DNA of 15,631 bases from positions 1 through 15,631 of the forward strand of contig JAITDK010000314.1 of assembly GCA_031282605.1 (NCBI GenBank), given 5' to 3'. The position numbers and the translations under genes were made by a program. This document shows, one piece after another, positions 7,131 through 14,254 of this stretch (the stretch's first letter is position 1; each line of letters opens with the position of its first letter). The notes below the pieces were generated by a model. It did not search any database, was not told where the DNA came from, and worked only from the letters and a program-made list of their open reading frames with translations. The DNA is from Oscillospiraceae bacterium (GTDB lineage Bacteria; Bacillota; Clostridia; Christensenellales; Aristaeellaceae).

Positions 7131-7380
7131 GAGAATTGGACGTTCCGCAATCCGGACGTAAGAGAGCGCGGCGTTGGTGCGAGCCGTGCGGCGGATGGAT
7201 CGTCCCCCCAGTTCTCATAAACGCCTCGGCTGTGGATACAATGAACCCGATGCGGTTCGATGGATCAAAAGGCCGACGGATTGTCCGCCGTTATCGGGAC
7301 TTAAAGCTGGGCGCAATCGCGCCAAGCCGGGTGGTACCGCGAAGCGACGCTTCGCCCCTGCGTAGGGGTGAAGCGTTTTT
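7131..7380 (+). ncRNA. T-box riboswitch leader controlling proS
   Basis: A tRNA-sensing transcription attenuator. The base of stem I pairs GAGAATTGG (7131-7139) with CCAGTTCTC (7208-7216). AGAGAGC at 7161-7167 and the distal hairpin 7166-7172/7183-7189, with GGTGCGA in its loop, are typical stem I elements. GGCGC-AATC-GCGCC (7310-7323) fits stem III. The invariant T-box GGGTGGTACCGCG is at 7329-7341. The antiterminator can be drawn as GGG 7329-7331 with CCC 7356-7358, the bulge TGGTACC 7332-7338, and GCGAAGC 7339-7345 with GCTTCGC 7349-7355. The bulge UGGU would read an ACCA tRNA end. Uncharged tRNA-Pro is the expected ligand because proS follows. This leader, its promoter and the terminator fill the 402-base gap between the nitroreductase gene and proS. 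Confidence 0.95.
7347..7380 (+). terminator. Intrinsic terminator of the T-box leader
   Basis: A 13-pair stem joins 7347-7359 to 7364-7376 (ACGCTTC/GAAGCGT, one G-T pair, CCCCT/AGGGG) around the loop GCGT, followed by five T (7376-7380). Its left arm is the same sequence used by the antiterminator. The two structures exclude each other, as expected for a T-box switch. Confidence 0.92.
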
Positions 7381-7458
7381 GTCTCTAAACGATTATTTCC
7401 AGTTATTAGAATTCCCCCGTTGTCTACCGGCTATAATAGTTATTAGGAGGCATGATGC

Positions 7459-8913
7459 ATGGCTAAGACTGAGACCAAGGGCGAAAAGAGCGGGTTCGTT
7501 CAACATCTGACGCCCCGCGACGTGGATTTTGCGCAATGGTACACGGACGTTGTAACACTGACCGACCTGTGCGACTACGCTCCCGTACGAGGATGCATGG
7601 TGGTAAAGCCGTACGGCACCGCTATATGGGAGCGCATAAAGGAAGAGATGGACAGCCGCTTCAAGGCGACAGGACATGAGAATGTGATGATGCCCATGCT
7701 GATTCCCGAGAGCCTGCTGCTCAAAGAAGCGGAGCATGTCGAGGGCTTCGCGCCGGAGGTGGCGTGGGTGACTCAGGGCGGCAAAGAAACGCTTCAGGAA
7801 AAACTGGCTATCCGCCCGACCAGCGAGGTGCTGTTCTCCGTCATGTACGCGAAGTGGCTGCAATCATGGCGCGATTTGCCGCTGTTGTACAATCAGTGGT
7901 GCTCGGTTATGCGCTGGGAGAAAACCACGCGCCCGTTCCTGCGCACGGCTGAATTCTGGTGGCAGGAAGGGCATACGCTTCACGAAACCGCCGAGGAGGC
8001 GCAGGAAGAGACCATGCGTATGCTCGACATCTATCGGCAGGTGTGTGAGGAAGTTCTCGCGATGCCCGTATATTCCGGCCTTAAGAGCGATAGCGAGAAG
8101 TTCGCCGGCGCTGTCGCAACATACAGCATAGAGGCGATGATGCAGGACGGCAAATCATTGCAGGCGGGCACGAGCCACAACTTCGGCGACAACTTCACCA
8201 AGGCTTATGAAATATCGTTCCTGGCGCGCGATGGTAAACTGACGCACCCGTTCGGGACGTCGTGGGGTACGTCAACGCGGTTGATAGGCGCTCTGATCAT
8301 GGCGCATGGCGATGAACGCGGGCTGAAACTGGCGCCGAAGATTGCGCCGTACCAGGTGGTGGTCGTGCCGGTTGCACAGCACAAGGAAGGTGTCGTCGAG
8401 GGCGCGAAGGCCGTTGCGGACGCGCTGGTCAAGGCGGGGATACGCGTTAAGTTCGACTCGCGCGATACAGTCAGCCCAGGATTCAAGTTCAACGACTGGG
8501 AATTGAAGGGCGTTCCCGTGCGGCTGGAGATCGGGCCGAGGGATCTGGCGGCGAACCAAGCGGTTTGCGTCAGGCGCGACACATATGAGAAGACGACCGT
8601 ATCGCTGGACGGTATCGCTGACGCGATGAAGACGCTGCTGGCGGCGATTCAGTCGAATATGTATGACACGGCGAAGGGGTTCATGGACGCTCACACGGAA
8701 ACGGTGACGAGTTTCGACCGGCTGAAAGAGGTCGTGCAGTGGGGATTCGCGAAGGCGATGTGGTGCGGTGAGGCCGGGTGCGAGGACGCGATAAAGGCGG
8801 AGAGCGGTGCGGGTACGCGGAACATGCCGTTTGACCAGACGCCGTTCGATGATCATTGCGTCCACTGCGGCAAACCCGCCAAGCATGTGATGTACTTCGC
8901 GAAGGCCTATTAA
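7459..8913 (+). CDS. proS: Prolyl-tRNA synthetase, short archaeal/eukaryal-like form
   Basis: Charges tRNA-Pro with proline. At 484 residues it is the short form without the editing insertion of the E. coli type. Class II motif 2 is RWEKTTRPFLRTAEFWWQ (152-169) followed by EGHT, and motif 3 is in GTSWGTSTRLIGALIMAHGD (266-285). The anticodon-binding domain spans roughly 295-395. The C-terminal domain has Cys436, Cys441, Cys467 and Cys470, a probable zinc site, and ends in Tyr484 as is typical for this form. AGGAGG at 7445-7450 is 8 bases before the ATG; two ATGs at 7452 and 7455 are out of frame. Expression is controlled by the T-box leader upstream. It is probably co-transcribed with the murG-like gene 36 bases on. 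Confidence 0.97.
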   Translation: MAKTETKGEKSGFVQHLTPRDVDFAQWYTDVVTLTDLCDYAPVRGCMVVKPYGTAIWERIKEEMDSRFKATGHENVMMPMLIPESLLLKEAEHVEGFAPEVAWVTQGGKETLQEKLAIRPTSEVLFSVMYAKWLQSWRDLPLLYNQWCSVMRWEKTTRPFLRTAEFWWQEGHTLHETAEEAQEETMRMLDIYRQVCEEVLAMPVYSGLKSDSEKFAGAVATYSIEAMMQDGKSLQAGTSHNFGDNFTKAYEISFLARDGKLTHPFGTSWGTSTRLIGALIMAHGDERGLKLAPKIAPYQVVVVPVAQHKEGVVEGAKAVADALVKAGIRVKFDSRDTVSPGFKFNDWELKGVPVRLEIGPRDLAANQAVCVRRDTYEKTTVSLDGIADAMKTLLAAIQSNMYDTAKGFMDAHTETVTSFDRLKEVVQWGFAKAMWCGEAGCEDAIKAESGAGTRNMPFDQTPFDDHCVHCGKPAKHVMYFAKAY

Positions 8914-8949
8914 CGTATATCTTTTGGTTTTCGCCACAAGGAGGCATGG

Positions 8950-10023
8950 ATGTCCAAACGCATTATATTGACGGGCGGCGGCACGGCCGGCCACGTCACA
9001 TCGAACCTGGCGCTGATACCGCGCCTGAAGGACGACGGTTGGGAGATCCATTACATTGGAACGGTCGACGGCATTGAACGCAAGCTGATCGCCCAGGCGT
9101 CCGGCGTTGAGTATCATACGGTGCCCAGCGGGAAACTACGCCGTTATTTCGACGTAAAGAACCTAACCGACCCGTTTAAGGTGATCAGCGGCGTAGGCAA
9201 GGCGTTCGCGCTGGTGGGCAGGATCAAGCCTAGCGTTGTGTTCAGCAAGGGCGGGTTTGTGTCGGTACCGGTCGTATACGGCGCGTGGATGCGCCATATA
9301 CCCATAGTGCTGCACGAGAGCGACATAACGCCCGGCTTGGCGAACAGGATCACCGCGCCGTTCGCAAAGGCGGTGTGTACCACGTTCCCGGAAGCGGCCA
9401 AGGCCATCGGCGCGAAGGGGGTCTATACGGGGACGCCGCTGCGCGAGACTTTGTTTACCGGGAACAAGAAGCGCGGCCTGGCTCTGGCAGGATTCAACGG
9501 CGAGAAACCCGTTTTGTTGATGATGGGCGGCAGCACCGGCGCGGTCAGCGTCAACGCGGCGCTAAGGGAGGCTTTGCCCGAATTATTGACTAAGTTTGAC
9601 ATACTGCACATTGCGGGAAAGGGCAACGTTGACGCCTCGCTTAACAGAACGGTCGGCTACAGACAGTTCGAGTATCTCGACGCGCAGCTGCCCGACGCAT
9701 TCGCGGCGGCGGATATCATGCTATCCCGAGCGGGGGCGAACGCGCTGTCCGAGATACTCGCGCTGCGGATACCATCACTCCTCATACCGTATCCATTGAG
9801 CGCGAGCCGCGGCGACCAGATACTCAACGCTAAGTCGTTCGAGGAACGCGGCTTTGCCAAGGTTCTTGAGCAGGAACAGATGACGGCCAAGACTCTGGTC
9901 AAGGCGATTGAATCGCTTTATCATGACCGTACGTATATTGCCGGAAAGATGGGCGCGGAACCGGTGAGCAACGGTATCGCGGGCGTAATGAAGCAGATCG
10001 AACAGTACGCAATAAAGTCGTAG
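8950..10023 (+). CDS. murG: MurG-type UDP-GlcNAc:lipid I N-acetylglucosaminyltransferase
   Basis: A 357-residue GT28-family glycosyltransferase that adds GlcNAc to lipid I on the inner face of the membrane, making lipid II. The nucleotide-sugar fold is seen in GGGTAGH (residues 9-15), YIGTVDGIE (35-43), FSKGGFVSVPVV (98-109), HESDITPGLAN (122-132), MMGGSTGA (191-198) and SRAGANALSE (259-268), with GDQILNA (288-294) at the UDP-GlcNAc site. The sequence resembles the variant MurG of Clostridia and some bacilli rather than the B. subtilis dcw-cluster enzyme. AAGGAGG at 8938-8944 is 5 bases from the ATG. It lies outside a dcw cluster and 36 bases after proS, so the T-box probably affects it too. 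Whether it is the sole MurG cannot be told from this window. Confidence 0.92.
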   Translation: MSKRIILTGGGTAGHVTSNLALIPRLKDDGWEIHYIGTVDGIERKLIAQASGVEYHTVPSGKLRRYFDVKNLTDPFKVISGVGKAFALVGRIKPSVVFSKGGFVSVPVVYGAWMRHIPIVLHESDITPGLANRITAPFAKAVCTTFPEAAKAIGAKGVYTGTPLRETLFTGNKKRGLALAGFNGEKPVLLMMGGSTGAVSVNAALREALPELLTKFDILHIAGKGNVDASLNRTVGYRQFEYLDAQLPDAFAAADIMLSRAGANALSEILALRIPSLLIPYPLSASRGDQILNAKSFEERGFAKVLEQEQMTAKTLVKAIESLYHDRTYIAGKMGAEPVSNGIAGVMKQIEQYAIKS

Positions 10024-10050
10024 AGGCGGCGGTTCGCCGCCTCTTCCTTA
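10022..10050 (+). terminator. Terminator-like GC-rich hairpin after murG
   Basis: A 10-pair stem (10022-10031 with 10035-10044) with a 3-base loop GTT overlaps the murG stop codon. The tail TTCCTTA is T-rich but not a clean T-run, so termination may be partial. Confidence 0.6.
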
Positions 10051-10070
10051 TGTGATTGCAAAGGAGACAT

Positions 10071-10730
10071 ATGTCTGACCGCCGCCGCTCCATAGTTGGT
10101 ATGACGATCGCCGCGATAATCGTCATAGGCTTGACCGTTCTGTACCATGCCGCGATAGCGTCCATTCAATCGATACCGGTGCGTATTACGTCCATGGCGG
10201 CGATACAGTTCGCCCTGTTCGCCGTACCTTATATAATGAACGGTATATATGAGAGGCAGACGTTCGCCGCGCTAGGGTACTCAAACGAGGCGATGGGATT
10301 GCAGTTTACTTGGGCCGCCGGACTGTTCGCCATACTGGCCGCGCTGTTCGTTGGATTGCCCGCGTTGTTAGGGTATGATGTACTGGGAGAGAGGGACGCA
10401 TTGTGGTTCGCCGTGCCATATCAGATGCTGTTGGTAGGGTTTTCGGAGGAGACGCTGTTCCGAGGATACTTCCTATTACAGCTGTTGAAGCTGACAAGAT
10501 CGAACGCGGCGGCGATAATTATATCGTCGTTAATGTTCGGCGCGTGGCACGCTGTCGGGCCGCTGGTATCGGGCGCAGGTCTGCCTATAATGCAGATTAT
10601 TGTTACCGCCATTATCGGCGCGATACTGGCGGTGCCTCGCGTGTACGCGCGTCATTGCACGACGTTGTCCGCAGCCTTGGCACACGGTGCGTACAATTCA
10701 TTGATACGCATATTGTCATGGTGCCTATAG
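10071..10730 (+). CDS. CPBP-family intramembrane glutamic/metalloprotease
   Basis: A 219-residue membrane protein of the CPBP (Abi/CAAX-protease-like) family. Hydrophobic segments are visible at about residues 9-32, 41-58, 80-101, 111-125, 145-160 and 170-190. The three family motifs are intact: EETLFR with Glu126, Glu127 and Arg131; FGAWH with His160; and AHGAYN with His205 and Asn209. These form the active site within the membrane. Targets in Bacillota are mostly unknown; some relatives process peptides or give bacteriocin immunity, and nothing nearby points to either. AAGGAG at 10061-10066 lies 4 bases before the ATG. Isoleucine is coded by ATA in 15 of 24 cases, unusual for GC-rich DNA. 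No promoter of its own is evident, so it may rely on read-through past the murG hairpin. Confidence 0.88.
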   Translation: MSDRRRSIVGMTIAAIIVIGLTVLYHAAIASIQSIPVRITSMAAIQFALFAVPYIMNGIYERQTFAALGYSNEAMGLQFTWAAGLFAILAALFVGLPALLGYDVLGERDALWFAVPYQMLLVGFSEETLFRGYFLLQLLKLTRSNAAAIIISSLMFGAWHAVGPLVSGAGLPIMQIIVTAIIGAILAVPRVYARHCTTLSAALAHGAYNSLIRILSWCL

Positions 10731-10756
10731 CCTCTAACAGTACCCATAATGACAAT

Positions 10757-10773
10757 GCGGCCCGTTAAGCCGC
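10757..10773 (+). other. Small hairpin in the gap after the protease gene
   Basis: GCGGC (10757-10761) pairs with GCCGC (10769-10773) around a 7-base loop. No T-run follows. It could mark the end of the protease transcript, but the evidence is weak. The rest of the 165-base gap holds the capA promoter and leader. Confidence 0.3.
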
Positions 10774-10826
10774 GCCTTGCGCCGCGCAACCCGGCATCAA
10801 TGATCTGTCGAATGCCACGCCGATAC

Positions 10827-10856
10827 TTGCGATATACTGTCAGTGTATGTTACAAT
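10827..10856 (+). promoter_or_regulatory. Promoter of the capA-capA-NYN-addA unit
   Basis: TTGCGA (10827-10832) and TACAAT (10851-10856) are 18 bases apart, with a TGn extension at 10848-10850. The spacer holds the palindrome ACTG-T-CAGT (10836-10844), a possible operator. The start would be near 10863, giving a leader of about 33 bases before the first CapA-like gene. Confidence 0.6.
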
Positions 10857-10895
10857 TTGATGAGATCAAACGTTATATTCAAAAGGAGACCATTG

Positions 10896-12086
10896 ATGCT
10901 GCGCAATCTTGCCGCGGTTATAACCGCGCTGATACTGATGCTGACACCCTCCGGATGCGCAGCCGCGCGAACCGGCGAGGATGAGGATATACCATTCTTT
11001 CAGGACGACGGCGCGGTAATATCGGAGTCGCCGTCAGGGGAACCAAAGGCTACGTTTACGGCGGAACCGATGGAGGTTCAGCCTGAACCTCAGGAATCGA
11101 CCGGGCCGGTCGAGATATTGATCACAGCGGTCGGCGACGTGACGCTTGGCGGCAACCGTAAGGACAACCCCGCGTCCACAATATACACAAAAGAGTTTGC
11201 GAGGCAAGGGAACGACTACGCGTTCGCCTTCAGAAACGTGAGGGATATATTCGAGACGGACGATCTGACCATCGTTAACTTTGAGGGTACGTTCACGACG
11301 CGAACCGCGGGAAATGGGAATACGTTCCAGTTTCGCGTTGATCCGGATCATGTGAAAGTGCTGACGTCCAGCAGCGTAGAGATGGCGACATTCGAGAACA
11401 ATCACGCGATGGATTTCGGGCAAGGCGGACTAGACGACACAATAACCACGCTTAACAACGCGGGAATTCCATGGGCGCGAGCCGGTACGCCGGCCATACG
11501 GGATGTAAACGGAGTCAAGGTGGGTATGCTGGCCTACATGACGCTGAACAATCCGTACGAAAATGTCACCGAGCAGATGCAGGCCGACATACCCGCGCTG
11601 CGTCAATTATGCGATGTGGTGATAGTGTACTATCATTGGGGCGAGGAAGCGGAGTATACGCCGCATAGCCGCCAGTTAACCCTAGGCCGCGCAACGATCG
11701 ACGCGGGCGCGGATCTGGTGCTTGGCGCGCACAGCCACCGCGTCAACCCGATCGAACTGTATAACGGGCGGTATATCGTGTACTCGTTGGGCAATTTCTC
11801 GTTTTCGGGCAACTCTCTGCCCTCGGACATGGATACGTTCATATTCCAGTTGAAGCTGATCGTTGACGGCGATACTGTGCGGACGGGGGATATGCGGATC
11901 ATACCCTCGCGGATCAGCTCTAAAACCGACACGAACGACTTCGCGCCGACGCCATTCAAGGAGGGATCCACCCAGTTTAACAGGGTGATTAGCAAGATGA
12001 TCAGCAACGGAAAAAATATGCTGTATGCGCTCACGGAATATCCGACGCAGTGGCCGGAGTCCAACGAGCCGCAACCCGCGCAATGA
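10896..12086 (+). CDS. CapA-family secreted protein, first of a tandem pair (probable lipoprotein)
   Basis: A 396-residue exported protein with the metallophosphoesterase-like CapA (PGA_cap) fold. The N-terminus MLRNLAAVITALILMLTPSG is a signal peptide followed by Cys21, a plausible lipidation site although Pro at -3 is atypical. Residues about 22-70 are an acidic, proline-rich spacer. The domain (about 72-305) shows VGDVTLGG (79-86), DDLTIVNFEGT (122-132), FENNHAMDFG (166-175), YYHWGEEAEYTPHSR (245-259) and LGAHSHRVNPIEL (276-288). Probable metal ligands are Asp81, Glu130, His170, His247, His279 and His281. AAGGAG at 10883-10888 is 7 bases before the ATG; the frame is open back to 10749 but without a better start. 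No capB or capC is nearby, so a role in poly-gamma-glutamate is only one possibility. Confidence 0.88.
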   Translation: MLRNLAAVITALILMLTPSGCAAARTGEDEDIPFFQDDGAVISESPSGEPKATFTAEPMEVQPEPQESTGPVEILITAVGDVTLGGNRKDNPASTIYTKEFARQGNDYAFAFRNVRDIFETDDLTIVNFEGTFTTRTAGNGNTFQFRVDPDHVKVLTSSSVEMATFENNHAMDFGQGGLDDTITTLNNAGIPWARAGTPAIRDVNGVKVGMLAYMTLNNPYENVTEQMQADIPALRQLCDVVIVYYHWGEEAEYTPHSRQLTLGRATIDAGADLVLGAHSHRVNPIELYNGRYIVYSLGNFSFSGNSLPSDMDTFIFQLKLIVDGDTVRTGDMRIIPSRISSKTDTNDFAPTPFKEGSTQFNRVISKMISNGKNMLYALTEYPTQWPESNEPQPAQ

Positions 12087-13219
12087 GCGGCGCGCTTAAG
12101 GCTAGTCTGACCCGGATTTGGACGATGATGATCCTCGCGCTAGTGGTGTTGAATGCCGCTGCGCTGGGGGTTGCTTGCGCTGAAGGGGTCGCGGTTATCT
12201 TCGAGGAGGATGAGATAATCGGGACGGAGGCGCAAGGTATAGTGTCGAGCGGCATTGAGCGTCAAGCTGGTCAATCCGGCGATACGAACGGCGCAGTGCG
12301 GATCGTGATAACAGCGGGGGGCGACGTCACGCTGGGCAGCACGGATAATCAGCGTAAGTCTGACGCTGGGTTCGATAGCGTGATTGAGCGGAATGGGTAT
12401 GAGTGGCCGTTCTCTGGAGTGATTGATTGCCTGAGATCGGATGATCTGACATTGGTCAACTTCGAGGGCACCCTTACCGACTCGAATGTCAAGCAGGAGA
12501 AGCTGTTCAACTTCAAAGGGCCTGCCGAATACGCGGACATGCTGACGCTTGGCAGTATCGAGGCAGTCAACCTGGCTAACAACCATACCCTCGACTATGG
12601 CAAGGACGGCTTCGCGGATACGATCGCCGCGTTAGAGGCTGCGGATATAACCTACTGCGCAAGCGGTAAGACGGCGGTATTTACGGCGCAAGGCGTAAAG
12701 ATAGGCCTGATTGGGAATACTTTTCCATATGCGAACGGTAAGCGTGACGTGCGTGCGGCGGTCAAGTCGCTGCGCGATCAGGGCTGCGCTGTTGTGATCG
12801 CGTCGTTCCATTGGGGCAGCGAGTACGAGACGAAGTTTTCCGCCGAGCAGCGTTCAATAGGACGCGCGGCCATCGACGCGGGCGCGGACGTCGTGATTGG
12901 GCATCACCCGCATATAGTGCAAGGCGTGGAGCTGTACAAGGGGAAATACATACTGTACAGTCTGGGCAATTTTGTTTTCGGCGGGAATGTCAATCCGGAG
13001 GATCGCGATTCCTACCTGGCGCGCCTGACGTTTAATGTGAATGACGGAGAGGCTGGCCCGATGGAGTTCGAAATGATACCGATCCGCTTGACCGAATTGG
13101 ACAAGGGTACCGATTATCGCCCGGTGCTGGCGATGGGGTCGGAAGCCGAACGTATCCGCGACCGCGTATTGGCACGGTCGTACAAAGTGGAAGATATAGC
13201 TTTGGCAAAAACACAATAA
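12083..13219 (+). CDS. CapA-family secreted protein, second of a tandem pair
   Basis: A 378-residue paralogue of the preceding protein. The N-terminus has a positively charged stretch and a hydrophobic core (about residues 13-30) ending GVACA, consistent with cleavage after Ala33; a lipobox is not convincing because Gly occupies -3. The CapA domain (about 72-305) has GGDVTLGS (79-86), DDLTLVNFEGTLTD (120-133), LANNHTLDYG (164-173), SFHWGSEYE (241-249) and the canonical GHHPHIVQGVEL (273-284). The start ATG overlaps the previous TGA as ATGA and has no Shine-Dalgarno, so it is likely coupled to the first gene. An in-frame GTG at 12050 would add 11 residues without a better ribosome site. Extracellular location is likely, substrate unknown. 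Confidence 0.88.
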   Translation: MSGALKASLTRIWTMMILALVVLNAAALGVACAEGVAVIFEEDEIIGTEAQGIVSSGIERQAGQSGDTNGAVRIVITAGGDVTLGSTDNQRKSDAGFDSVIERNGYEWPFSGVIDCLRSDDLTLVNFEGTLTDSNVKQEKLFNFKGPAEYADMLTLGSIEAVNLANNHTLDYGKDGFADTIAALEAADITYCASGKTAVFTAQGVKIGLIGNTFPYANGKRDVRAAVKSLRDQGCAVVIASFHWGSEYETKFSAEQRSIGRAAIDAGADVVIGHHPHIVQGVELYKGKYILYSLGNFVFGGNVNPEDRDSYLARLTFNVNDGEAGPMEFEMIPIRLTELDKGTDYRPVLAMGSEAERIRDRVLARSYKVEDIALAKTQ

Positions 13220-13234
13220 TTTAAAGGATTGGTT

Positions 13235-14221
13235 ATGACATCAACACATTTTGCGATATTGGTCGACTTGGAGAACTGCGGCGCGAAGGCTGCAACGCTT
13301 AGCTACATTATCGAGCGCGTGAAGATACGCGGGGACATACTCCTGGGTCGCGTATACGGATACACAGATCGTTACGCCGATCTAAAGGAATTGCTGCTGA
13401 GCAACACGTTCAGCGTGACGCCGTCGCTGCGCTTCGGCCATCACCAGAAGAACAACCTGGACATCCAGTTAGTAATAGACGCGCTAGAAGTCGCTTATAC
13501 TAACCCGCTCATTGATAGCTTCTGCATCGTATCGGGCGACAGCGACTATACGCCGCTGGTCGGTAAGCTGAAAACGATGGGGAAGTTCGTTCTGGGCATA
13601 TCGCGCAGCGAGGTGGCCAGCGGGGTATTCATCAACGCGTGTAATGAATTCCTGTTCCTTGAGTCGGTTACATCCCAAAAAAAGCCGACGCAGCCTGCGC
13701 AGCCCGCGAATGTCGAGGAACCGTTTGGCGACGCGGATCTGGCTAAACTAATTGAAACTGTGTTGGAGGAAGCTGAGGAGGACGAGATGTATGCCTCCGA
13801 GCTTAAGGGCACGGTTCTTCGGCTGCGCCCAGACTTTAACGAGAAGGCTTATGGATGCGCGTCGTTTGGCAAGCTGCTCTCGAAGATAGAGAAGCAATTC
13901 GGGACGATACAGGTAGTGAATGATCATTACAATGTAATCGTCAGCCTTAAACGAGACGAGACCGCCGCGTCCAAGCAGCAGGTGAGCAAGGAGAATTTTG
14001 TCGAGGTGTTCTCGTCCCTGCTAAAAAGATTCAAAGAGAATGGGTTCAACCGCATCAACCCGTCGATACTCAAGGCGACGATGCAGAATGATTATCCCGA
14101 CTTTTCGGAGCGTAATATAGGCTTCAAGCGTTTCAGCGACCTGATGAAACGCCTTGAGCGCGAAAGCTTGGTTAAGGTCGAGCTGGACGAGCAAAAGACA
14201 ATGTTAATACATATATTATAA
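13235..14221 (+). CDS. NYN-domain ribonuclease-like protein with two OST-HTH/LOTUS domains
   Basis: A 328-residue cytoplasmic protein. Residues 5-145 form a NYN (PIN-like, LabA/DUF88) domain with the acidic set intact: Asp11 in ILVDLENCG, Asp76 and Asp82 in NNLDIQLVIDA, and Asp102 and Asp104 in SGDSDYTPLV. A Pro/Gln-rich linker (about 149-160) leads to two winged-helix OST-HTH/LOTUS domains. The first, about 166-240, contains LKGTVLRLRPDFNEKAYGC and FGKLLSKIE. The second, about 253-328, contains ILKATMQNDYPDFSERNIG and FSDLMKRLE. By family, NYN domains cut RNA in a metal-dependent way and LOTUS domains bind RNA; the target is unknown. AAAGGA at 13223-13228 is 6 bases before the ATG. It is 15 bases after the second CapA-like gene and 33 before addA, so co-transcription is likely. 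Confidence 0.9.
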   Translation: MTSTHFAILVDLENCGAKAATLSYIIERVKIRGDILLGRVYGYTDRYADLKELLLSNTFSVTPSLRFGHHQKNNLDIQLVIDALEVAYTNPLIDSFCIVSGDSDYTPLVGKLKTMGKFVLGISRSEVASGVFINACNEFLFLESVTSQKKPTQPAQPANVEEPFGDADLAKLIETVLEEAEEDEMYASELKGTVLRLRPDFNEKAYGCASFGKLLSKIEKQFGTIQVVNDHYNVIVSLKRDETAASKQQVSKENFVEVFSSLLKRFKENGFNRINPSILKATMQNDYPDFSERNIGFKRFSDLMKRLERESLVKVELDEQKTMLIHIL

Positions 14222-14254
14222 TGTGCGGCGATACTGCATGCGTTAGGAACCATT

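Noticed and set aside
7432..7437. TATAAT just before proS as a second promoter bypassing the T-box
   Set aside because: The start would fall at about 7444, on top of the AGGAGG at 7445-7450, and no suitable -35 is present.
7452..7466. Tiny overlapping reading frame (ATGATGCATGGCTAA) at the proS start
   Set aside because: Four codons in another frame, poor spacing to AGGAGG; most likely chance.
8272..9117. Open frame of 281 codons on the minus strand opposite proS and murG
   Set aside because: It covers conserved parts of two well-recognised genes and shows no family features.
10749..10895. N-terminal extension of the first capA frame
   Set aside because: It spans the promoter and would place the signal peptide internally; the ATG at 10896 has a good AAGGAG.
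10896..13219. Naming the two genes as a poly-gamma-glutamate capsule locus
   Set aside because: The CapA fold is widespread in Bacillota and no CapB ligase or CapC is present in the window.
10071..14221. A phage-defence island made of the CPBP protease, CapA pair and NYN protein
   Set aside because: No known defence effector, integrase, repeat or composition break is visible; CPBP proteins are common membrane proteases. Kept only as the narrower NYN-addA observation.
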